Below are positions 1 to 6,347 of a stretch of 19,346 nucleotides of DNA, in pieces. The stretch spans positions 1 through 19,346 of the forward strand of contig JBFICP010000033.1 of assembly GCA_041581935.1 (NCBI GenBank), in the 5' to 3' direction. The DNA comes from JAABYT01 sp041581935. Lineage in GTDB: Bacteria; Pseudomonadota; Gammaproteobacteria; HK1. The position numbers and the translations under genes are program-made. Every line of letters begins with the position of its first letter. Within the stretch, counting starts at the first letter, position 1. The notes under the pieces were generated by a model. It was not told the DNA's origin. It saw only the letters and a program-made list of their open reading frames with translations, and did no database searches.

Positions 1-660
1 CACAAGCCGTGGGTGCTCGCGAAGCAGGACCAGAGCAAAGCCCAGGTGCAGGACGTGTGCAGCATGGGCCTCAATTTGTTTCGTGTGCTCATGGTGTACC
101 TCAAGCCAATCGTGCCACGCATGGCGGAGAATGCGGAAGCGTTTCTCGATTCACGAGTTCAGCTGTGGAGTGATGTGGCTATTCCGCTGCTCAATCACGA
201 GATTAAAGGGTTTCAGCGATTACTGTCCCGCGTGCAGACTGATGATGTAGACGCCATGTTGGAAGACGCTAAGGAAACTCTCGGTGTCTCGGAATCAGGT
301 GTCCCCGCCGATTCCGCAATGGAGCCGATATCGAACGAGATCGATATCGAACAATTCTCAGAAATCGATTTGCGTATTGCGCGCATCACGGCGGCCGAGC
401 CTGTGGAAGGCGCAGACAAGCTTCTAAAGCTCACCGTCGACATCGGGTTCGAGACACGCACGGTTTTTGCCGGAATCAAGGCCGCATACAAGCCCGAAGA
501 GCTGGTGGGCAGACTGACAGTCGTCGTTGCTAATCTGAAGCATCGTAAAATGCGCTTCGGAACCTCCCAGGGCATGGTCCTCGCGGCGGGACCCGGTGGT
601 GAAGAAATCTGGATACTCGGTGTCGATGATGGCGCCAAGCCCGGTATGCGCGTGAAATGA
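1..660 (+). CDS. metG: Methionyl-tRNA synthetase, C-terminal part (5' end outside window)
   Basis: This is the 3' end of methionyl-tRNA synthetase, the cytoplasmic enzyme that charges tRNA-Met. The reading frame is open from base 1 (first residues HKPWVLAKQ), so the catalytic Rossmann domain lies upstream of the window and 219 codons are visible. The first ~95 residues are the end of the anticodon-binding helical domain, with the family-typical stretch CSMGLNLFRVLMVYLKPIVP. An acidic linker follows. From about residue 115 there is a tRNA-binding OB-fold of the Trbp111/EMAP-II type (IEQFSEIDLRIARI, then LKHRKMRFGTSQGM), the dimerising C-terminal extension found in long bacterial MetG. The stop codon overlaps the next gene by ATGA, which implies translational coupling. 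I see no damage in the visible part. Confidence 0.95.
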   Translation, partial: HKPWVLAKQDQSKAQVQDVCSMGLNLFRVLMVYLKPIVPRMAENAEAFLDSRVQLWSDVAIPLLNHEIKGFQRLLSRVQTDDVDAMLEDAKETLGVSESGVPADSAMEPISNEIDIEQFSEIDLRIARITAAEPVEGADKLLKLTVDIGFETRTVFAGIKAAYKPEELVGRLTVVVANLKHRKMRFGTSQGMVLAAGPGGEEIWILGVDDGAKPGMRVK

Positions 661-1334
661 ACCTGGTCGAACGTATCGATAGGCTTCTACCGCAAACACA
701 GTGTGCCCGTTGCGGCTATCCGAGCTGCCGTGACTACTCACGGGCTCTGGCCGCCGGAGAAGCCGACCTGAATCGCTGTCCTCCGGGTGGAACGGTGACG
801 ATCGAGGCTCTGGCAAAGCTGCTCGTACGCAAGTCAAGGCCGCTGGACCCGCACTGCGGTGCCGAGCGGCCCTGGGTCGTGGCCCGTATCGACGAGTCCG
901 CGTGCATCGGTTGCACGTTGTGTATTCAGGCTTGTCCGGTCGATGCGATCCTCGGGGCTGCGAAACGCATGCACACGGTCATCGAGAGCGAATGCACCGG
1001 CTGTGAGCTGTGCCTCGACCCTTGCCCCGTCGACTGCATCACGCTCTCGCCGATGAAGTTTACCGAATCCGTAAACGGCGCCGGCTGTCGGCCCGATGCC
1101 GCGACGCGGGCGGACCTCTTCGAGCATTGGATGCGCGAGCGGGCGCCATTGGCCCGCCGGCGATACGAAAATCGCCAGCTCAGGCTGCGGCGTGCACGCG
1201 AAAAGCGTGCCGCGCAGCGGCTCGAACGCGGACGCTTACCCGGCCGCGACGCCAATCGCGCAGAGAAGCAGGCGGTTATTCGGGCGGCCGTCGAACGTGC
1301 CCGTCAGCGACGCCGTGTTCGAAGCGTGATGTGA
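657..1334 (+). CDS. RnfB-like ferredoxin (soluble, Rnf/Rsx subunit B family)
   Basis: This 225-residue iron-sulfur protein belongs to the RnfB/RsxB family, which normally passes electrons inside the membrane-bound Rnf complex. The sequence shows a 4Fe-4S motif with Cys16, 19, 24 and 41 (Fes domain, QCARCGYPSC). Two 2[4Fe-4S] ferredoxin motifs follow, with Cys83/86/89/93 and Cys113/116/119/123. The N-terminal membrane helix of true RnfB is absent; the protein begins directly at the Fes domain. The last ~90 residues are very rich in Arg and Ala and look helical. The start ATG overlaps the metG stop, and nth begins 15 nt downstream. No other rnf gene is present. I infer a stand-alone electron carrier rather than an Rnf complex subunit; its partner is unknown. 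Confidence 0.88.
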   Translation: MNLVERIDRLLPQTQCARCGYPSCRDYSRALAAGEADLNRCPPGGTVTIEALAKLLVRKSRPLDPHCGAERPWVVARIDESACIGCTLCIQACPVDAILGAAKRMHTVIESECTGCELCLDPCPVDCITLSPMKFTESVNGAGCRPDAATRADLFEHWMRERAPLARRRYENRQLRLRRAREKRAAQRLERGRLPGRDANRAEKQAVIRAAVERARQRRRVRSVM

Positions 1335-1349
1335 ACACCTGCTGTAAGT

Positions 1350-1985
1350 GTGAACAAAGACAAGCGCAGAGCCATTTTTGAACGGCTGCGCGCCGCCACG
1401 CCGGCGCCGACCACCGAGCTTTCCTATGAGACGTCGTTTCAGCTGCTCATAGCCGTTATTCTGTCCGCCCAGGCCACCGATGTGAGTGTCAACAAGGCGA
1501 CCGCCGAGCTTTTCAAGCATGCGAGCTCGCCGCAGGCCGTTCACGCTCTCGGCGAGCGGGGACTAAAGCCCTATATCAAGAGCATCGGACTGTTCAATAC
1601 CAAGGCGCGTAACATCATAAAGACGTGCGCGGTGCTATTGGACAAGCACGGCGGGCAGGTGCCTGCCGACAGACGTTCCCTCGAGGCGCTCCCGGGTGTC
1701 GGTAGAAAGACCGCAAACGTGATCCTGAACACGGCCTTCGGTCAGCCAACGATTGCCGTCGACACACACATATTCCGCGTAGCCAACCGGACGCGCCTTG
1801 CGCCCGGGAAAACGGTGCGTCAGGTGGAGGATAGACTCGATCGCGTTGTCGAAGCCGAATTCAAGAAAGATGCCCATCACTGGCTCATACTGCACGGGCG
1901 TTATATCTGCACCGCGCGTAACCCCAAGTGCGGCGCGTGCGTCATAAGGGATTTGTGCGAGTATCGGCATAAGAGCCCGGCCTGA
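1350..1985 (+). CDS. nth: Endonuclease III
   Basis: This is a bifunctional DNA glycosylase/AP lyase that removes oxidised pyrimidines in base excision repair. It is 211 residues, the same size as the E. coli enzyme, and collinear with it throughout. The helix-hairpin-helix LPGVGRKTANVILNTAFG (residues 114–131) carries the catalytic Lys120, and VDTHIFRV carries the catalytic Asp138. The C-terminal 4Fe-4S cluster is the expected C-X6-C-X2-C-X5-C (CTARNPKCGACVIRDLC). The GTG start gives MNKDKR, which matches the E. coli N-terminus MNKAKR, so I chose it. It lies 15 nt behind the RnfB-like gene and is probably cotranscribed from metG. Confidence 0.97.
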   Translation: MNKDKRRAIFERLRAATPAPTTELSYETSFQLLIAVILSAQATDVSVNKATAELFKHASSPQAVHALGERGLKPYIKSIGLFNTKARNIIKTCAVLLDKHGGQVPADRRSLEALPGVGRKTANVILNTAFGQPTIAVDTHIFRVANRTRLAPGKTVRQVEDRLDRVVEAEFKKDAHHWLILHGRYICTARNPKCGACVIRDLCEYRHKSPA

Positions 1986-2001
1986 TTCGGCAGTATTGAT
2001 C

Positions 2002-2439
2002 ATGCTCTTCGGCCAGCAACGCGAGCAGATTCGAAGGGTTTTCGTCGACGCGTGGCGCAAGCACTGTGACGGTGTGCCTTTGGAGCCGCTCGAAAGGTCG
2101 ATCGCCGAAATTGTCGATGCACATCCTGAGTATCAGGCGGCAATGATGGAATCCGATGTGCTCGAGCGTGACTTCTCCGTCGACGATGGTGAGACTAATC
2201 CATTCCTTCACATGGGTATGCACATCACTATCGTCGAGCAGATCACCTGCGATCGACCGCCTGGCATTCGAGATATTTACAATCGACTTCTTAGCCGTTA
2301 TCCGGATTCCCATGAGCTCGAGCATGCAATGATGCAATGTCTGGCCGAGACGCTCTGGTCGAGCCGGAGCCGTGGTGAGCCGCCGGACGAGCAGAAATAT
2401 CTTCGCTGCGTGCGCCGGCTCAATCAACGGGTGCTATAG
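2002..2439 (+). CDS. DUF1841 family protein
   Basis: This is a small acidic cytoplasmic protein of about 145 residues, recognised as DUF1841. The family hallmarks are the N-terminal FGQQREQIRRVFVDAW, the central HPEYQ, the block NPFLHMGMHITIVEQITCDRP, and the C-terminal part with HELEHAMMQCLAETLW and PDEQKYL. The role of the family is not known to me; in proteobacteria it commonly sits next to nth, as here. I chose the ATG at 2002 (MLFGQQR). A TTG six bases upstream at 1996 would only add two residues. The gene starts 16 nt after the nth stop, so it probably ends the left operon. Confidence 0.85.
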   Translation: MLFGQQREQIRRVFVDAWRKHCDGVPLEPLERSIAEIVDAHPEYQAAMMESDVLERDFSVDDGETNPFLHMGMHITIVEQITCDRPPGIRDIYNRLLSRYPDSHELEHAMMQCLAETLWSSRSRGEPPDEQKYLRCVRRLNQRVL

Positions 2440-2440
2440 T
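2432..2440 (+). promoter_or_regulatory. Possible extended -10 promoter for the CHASE2 cyclase
   Basis: The sequence TGCTATAGT fits an extended -10 element (TGN plus TATAGT, one base off TATAAT). It overlaps the last codons of the DUF1841 gene and would start transcription near 2447, shortly before the cyclase start. No convincing -35 is visible. A separate promoter here is plausible because the cyclase is functionally unrelated to the genes upstream. Confidence 0.35.
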
Positions 2441-2482
2441 CATGCAAACTCTATCCGGTGTGGTGTGAAGGGAACGCGACGG

Positions 2483-4723
2483 GTGTTTCAGGAGTACCTC
2501 AATCGTCACTGGGTGAGAGTTCTCGTAAGCCTCGTCATACTCTCGTTCTTTCTCGTCCATGCGTTGAAGTGGCGCGAGTGGGATCTCATCAATCGTTTCG
2601 AAAGCATTGCATACGATCTTCGCTTGGTCCTGACGATGCCCGAAACGCTCGACGATCGCATCGTGATTGTGGAGATCGACGAGGCGAGCCTCGCTGCAGA
2701 GGGGCGGTGGCCGTGGTCGAGAGACCGGGTAGCTCGCCTGGTGGACCGGTTGTTCGATCACTACGGTGTAAGCCTTGCGGCCTTTGACGTCGTTTTCGCA
2801 GAGCCAGAGGAGACCAGCGCGCTCGCGTTGCTCGATGAGCTCCAGAGCAACCGGTCTGTCGACGGCACGGCGCTCGCGGGTCAGCTCGATAAGCTCCGAT
2901 CGCGTTACGATCACGACGCTAACCTGGTGAAGGCGCTCGATGGGCGCAACATTATTCTCGGCATATTTTTCTTAACGGATGACGATTCGGCCGGTAGTCG
3001 GAGCGCCGGGGTGTTGCCGACGCCAGTCTTTCGAAAAGGCAGCTTTACGGGGCGCAGCATACCTTTCGTGAGCGCAAGCGGCTTTGCAGCGAATCTCGCC
3101 GATCTGCAGTCCAGAGCATTCGCAACTGGACATCTGATGGCATCGCCGGACAACGATGGCTTGGTGCGTCGCGTGCCGATGCTCTACGAGTACGACGGCG
3201 ACTACTATGAGTCATTTTCCATGGCCGTGGCTCGAAACATTCTCGGTGTGAAAAGCGTCGTTCCAGGCTATCCCGGCGAGTCCCGGGCGGGACGCAGCTA
3301 TTCGGAGCTCGAATGGCTGGAAATCGGTGAGCGCGTCGTTCCGGTGGATGCCAGGGTCAGCGCTCTCATTCCGTTTCGGGGCCGGAAGGGGAGCTTCCCG
3401 TATGTTTCGGCGACGGACGTCATTCACGCAACCGCACCCACGGACTTGCTCGAAGGCCGGATCGCTCTCATCGGCGCAACAGCCGCCGGGTTGCAGGACC
3501 TTCGTGCAACCCCGGTGCAGGCGGACTATCCCGGGGTAGAAATCCACGCAAACATGATCGCCGGAATACTCGATGAGACGATCAAAGAGAGTCCCGCCTA
3601 TACGCTCGGAGCCGAGTTCCTGCTGGTGCTCGGATCGGGCTTGCTCATGGCCCTGCTGTTACCGGTGCTGAGCCCGATCCTGGCCGGTGCCATGACGCTC
3701 ATTCTGCTGGCAACGATTGTGGTGTCAAACATTCTCATATGGCAGTACGGCAACTTCGTTTTCCCTCTTGCGACCAGCGTGCTGATGATCCTCGCCCTGT
3801 TTCTGTTCAACATGTGGTATGCCTATTTCTTCGAAGCACGCGGGAAACGTCAGCTGGCGGGACTCTTTGGCGAGTATGTGCCTCCCGAGCTCGTCGAAGA
3901 AATGAGTCAACATCCGGGGTCGTTTACGCTGGAAAGTCAACTCCGTGAGCTCACGGTTCTGTTCTCCGATGTGCGCGATTTCACCAGCATATCCGAGGGA
4001 CTGAGCCCCGGAGAGCTCTCGGAGCTCATGAACGAGTACCTGAGTGCGATGACACGTGTCATCTACGATCGACGCGGTACGGTGGACAAGTACATCGGAG
4101 ACGCAATCATGGCGTTTTGGGGAGCGCCCATTCACGATGGCGAGCACGCCAGGCACGCGCTGCACGCGGCGCTCGACATGGTCTCAGAGGTAGATGCGCT
4201 GTCCGGACGGTTCCGTAAGCGTGGCTGGCCGGAGCTGCAGATCGGAATCGGCATCAATACCGGCGACATGAACGTGGGAAACATGGGATCGCGTTATCGG
4301 CGCGCCTACACGGTGATGGGTGATGGAGTGAATCTCGGCTCACGTCTCGAGGCCCTCACCAAAACCTACGGCGTACCGATTATCGTCAGCCGCTCGACTC
4401 GGGATGCGGTGCCGGAGCTAGCCTACCGCGCGCTCGACCGCGTTCGGGTTAAGGGCAGGGACGAGCCGGTCGATATTTTCGAGCCGCTGGGTCCGCGCGA
4501 TGCGGTGGACGACGAGGCGCAAGACGAGCTCAAATTATACCGTGAAGCGGTGAAGCTCTATCGCGCCCGGAACTGGGAGCTTGCGGAGCTCCAATTCGTG
4601 AATCTCGCGAAACGCTCACCCAGTCGCAGGCTGTACGGACTCTACATCGAGCGTATCGGCGCCTTTCGCAGCAATCCACCGCACGCGGACTGGGATGGCG
4701 CCTTCACGTTTTCTGAAAAATAA
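2483..4723 (+). CDS. CHASE2-domain adenylate/guanylate cyclase (class III), membrane receptor
   Basis: This transmembrane receptor of about 746 residues makes a cyclic nucleotide, most likely cAMP. Domain order: membrane helix at about residues 10–28; extracytoplasmic CHASE2 sensor about 30–335 (VIVEIDEASLAAEGRWPW near the start, ALIGATAAGLQDLRATP near the end); three membrane helices about 375–447; class III cyclase domain about 485–665. Catalytic residues are intact: metal-binding Asp496 (VLFSD) and Asp540 (KYIGD), adenine-selecting Lys536 and Thr610, and transition-state Asn617 and Arg621 (VNLGSRLE). The Lys/Thr pair favours adenylate over guanylate cyclase. The tail (KLYREAVKLYRARNWELAELQF) resembles a single TPR-like hairpin common in this family. 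The GTG at 2483 has an AAGGGA-type Shine-Dalgarno; a GTG at 2465 would add six residues. The gene is convergent with the FHA/PP2C/kinase operon. Confidence 0.9.
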   Translation: MFQEYLNRHWVRVLVSLVILSFFLVHALKWREWDLINRFESIAYDLRLVLTMPETLDDRIVIVEIDEASLAAEGRWPWSRDRVARLVDRLFDHYGVSLAAFDVVFAEPEETSALALLDELQSNRSVDGTALAGQLDKLRSRYDHDANLVKALDGRNIILGIFFLTDDDSAGSRSAGVLPTPVFRKGSFTGRSIPFVSASGFAANLADLQSRAFATGHLMASPDNDGLVRRVPMLYEYDGDYYESFSMAVARNILGVKSVVPGYPGESRAGRSYSELEWLEIGERVVPVDARVSALIPFRGRKGSFPYVSATDVIHATAPTDLLEGRIALIGATAAGLQDLRATPVQADYPGVEIHANMIAGILDETIKESPAYTLGAEFLLVLGSGLLMALLLPVLSPILAGAMTLILLATIVVSNILIWQYGNFVFPLATSVLMILALFLFNMWYAYFFEARGKRQLAGLFGEYVPPELVEEMSQHPGSFTLESQLRELTVLFSDVRDFTSISEGLSPGELSELMNEYLSAMTRVIYDRRGTVDKYIGDAIMAFWGAPIHDGEHARHALHAALDMVSEVDALSGRFRKRGWPELQIGIGINTGDMNVGNMGSRYRRAYTVMGDGVNLGSRLEALTKTYGVPIIVSRSTRDAVPELAYRALDRVRVKGRDEPVDIFEPLGPRDAVDDEAQDELKLYREAVKLYRARNWELAELQFVNLAKRSPSRRLYGLYIERIGAFRSNPPHADWDGAFTFSEK

Positions 4724-4770
4724 GAGGGCGCACTTACTTGCGCGCGCAAAAATAACTGCGCCCTCTTTTT
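4722..4770. terminator. Bidirectional rho-independent terminator
   Basis: A perfect 11-bp inverted repeat (AAGAGGGCGCA at 4722–4732, TGCGCCCTCTT at 4757–4767) runs into TTTTT on the + strand. On the minus strand it runs into TTATTTTTC. The left arm begins inside the cyclase stop codon. The 24-nt loop holds a second perfect palindrome, TTGCGCGCGCAA (4738–4749). It lies between two convergent genes and should end both transcripts. Confidence 0.88.
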
Positions 4771-4786
4771 CGGGCGGGCTCGGCGT

Positions 4787-5482
4787 CTACGTCGAGACGA
4801 AGAACTCCATTTTGACGCCGGCAAGCTCCACGACATCGTGGTCTTTCAGGGCGTGGGCTTGGGCACCGATCGTGTCGCCGTTGACCACCGGATGCTTGCC
4901 TTCCACATGGGTTATGAAATATCCCTGGGGCCGGCGGGTGATGACGGCCACCTGCACGCCGGGACGCCCGAGGGTGATTAGCGCCTTCTTGAGCTCGAGC
5001 TCCTTGCCCGCCCCCGGACCGCTCAGCACCTGGATTTTGCCGAGCGGCATGTCATCAGCGACCATCTGACTGCTGGTCCCGGCCGGCGTCGGCGGTGCGG
5101 TCTCTTCGGCCTTCGCGGCGGCGGCCGCGTGGCTCGCCATTCCCGGCCGGATAATCATGGTCTTCTCGAAGTCCTGGTCGTCGGTCGTAGCCTCGTCGTT
5201 GACGTATTTGAGCTCGTGCTTGCCGATTGTTATGACGTCACCGTGTTTGAGCGCATGTTTCTTGACGAGCTTACCGTTGACGAAGGTTCCGTTCGTGCTG
5301 TCCAGATCCTCGAGAAAGGAGTCGTTGAGAATCGTGATGATGGCCGCATGCTGGCCGCTGACCGCCAGGTTATCCACCTGAATGTCATTTTCCGGCTTGC
5401 GACCGATAAGCAGGCGTTCCTTGTCGAGCGTGAACTCGCCAAGGACCGACTGGTTAAGTGTGAGTACTAGGCTCCCAGGCAT
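4787..5482 (-). CDS. Tandem FHA-domain protein (phosphothreonine reader)
   Basis: This is a cytoplasmic protein of 231 residues with two forkhead-associated modules. FHA1 (about residues 20–95) is complete: GR at 27–28, Ser42 and His45 in VSGQH, and STNGTFVNG at 62–70, the residues that bind phosphothreonine. A linker rich in Ala, Thr and Pro follows and contains DFEKTMIIRP (Thr108). FHA2 (about 148–230) keeps the fold outline (TLGRPGVQ, PVVNGDTIG, DHDVVELAGVKMEFF) but lacks the Ser-x-x-His pair, so it may not bind phosphate. It is the last gene of the kinase–phosphatase–FHA operon, 31 nt after the PP2C gene. A GGAT Shine-Dalgarno sits 7 nt before the ATG. The likely role is to bind targets phosphorylated by the neighbouring kinase; its partner is not shown by the sequence. 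Confidence 0.9.
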   Translation of the reverse strand: MPGSLVLTLNQSVLGEFTLDKERLLIGRKPENDIQVDNLAVSGQHAAIITILNDSFLEDLDSTNGTFVNGKLVKKHALKHGDVITIGKHELKYVNDEATTDDQDFEKTMIIRPGMASHAAAAAKAEETAPPTPAGTSSQMVADDMPLGKIQVLSGPGAGKELELKKALITLGRPGVQVAVITRRPQGYFITHVEGKHPVVNGDTIGAQAHALKDHDVVELAGVKMEFFVST

Positions 5483-5513
5483 ATCACATCCAGCCTACTC
5501 TGATTGTCAACGA

Positions 5514-6335
5514 CTAAAACCAATCGAACACTTTGTTATACCAGTTCTGCTTTGCCCCGAAAGACTTCAAGGCGCGTACCAGTATAACTGAAATGTTGTC
5601 GACCCCACCGGCGGCGTTGGCCTTGTCGACCAGGTGCCGCGCGGCATCCTCGAGATTCTCGCTGTACTCGACGAGCGTCTCGTGGATGACGTCGTCCTCG
5701 ACGAGATCCGTGAGCCCATCCGAGCACATGAGGTAGAGGTCACCAGGTTGTACAACGTCTTCCTGCAAATCCGGATTGACAGCCATCTCGATGCCCATCG
5801 CTCGGGTAACGAGATTCTTGTTCAGCGACTTCTTCGCTTCTTCCGGCGTATAAAACCCTCTGTCTATGAGTTCCTGCAGCAGCGAGTGATCCGAGGTCAC
5901 TTGCCGAAGCTCTCCGGCACGCATGCGATACATCCGAGAATCGCCCACGTGCGCAATGGACATTCTGTCGTCATAGAAGGCGAGTGCCACAACCGTCGTG
6001 CCCATGCCGTGGCACTGAGGCTGGCGTTGGGCAGTCTGATAGATGGTCTCATTCGCCTTCTCGATGGCGGTCTTGATCAGAAGCGTCTCCCGGCAAAAGC
6101 CGGTCTCTTCATCGACCTCTCCAGTCTTTCCATGCTTCATGCCCTCGCGAAGATCGTCGAGGATCATGTTCACCGCCATAGCGCTGGCCACTTCGCCGGC
6201 CCTGTACCCGCCCATGCCGTCGGCCAGTACCGCAAGTCCGAGGCCCGCATCGCTCCCGATGCTGTCCTCGTTGTGAGCCCGTTTCCGGCCCACGTCTGTC
6301 ACGCCGATGATCTCCAATTTCCCGTCAAGACTCAT
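5514..6335 (-). CDS. PP2C-family serine/threonine phosphatase
   Basis: This is a soluble metal-dependent protein phosphatase of 273 residues that removes phosphate from Ser/Thr. The standard PP2C motifs appear in order: RAHNED (Asp24), LADGMGG (Asp39), MGTTVV, HVGDSRMYR, TSDHSLLQE, CSDGLTD (Asp206) and GGVDNISVIL (Asp246). The metal-binding aspartates are therefore all present. The start ATG lies 12 nt after the kinase stop, so both proteins come from one message. The obvious role is to reverse phosphorylation by the upstream kinase, possibly including the kinase itself. I see no membrane segment or extra domain; the C-terminus ends with a short aromatic tail (WYNKVFDWF). Confidence 0.95.
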   Translation of the reverse strand: MSLDGKLEIIGVTDVGRKRAHNEDSIGSDAGLGLAVLADGMGGYRAGEVASAMAVNMILDDLREGMKHGKTGEVDEETGFCRETLLIKTAIEKANETIYQTAQRQPQCHGMGTTVVALAFYDDRMSIAHVGDSRMYRMRAGELRQVTSDHSLLQELIDRGFYTPEEAKKSLNKNLVTRAMGIEMAVNPDLQEDVVQPGDLYLMCSDGLTDLVEDDVIHETLVEYSENLEDAARHLVDKANAAGGVDNISVILVRALKSFGAKQNWYNKVFDWF

Positions 6336-6347
6336 CGGCCCGCATGC

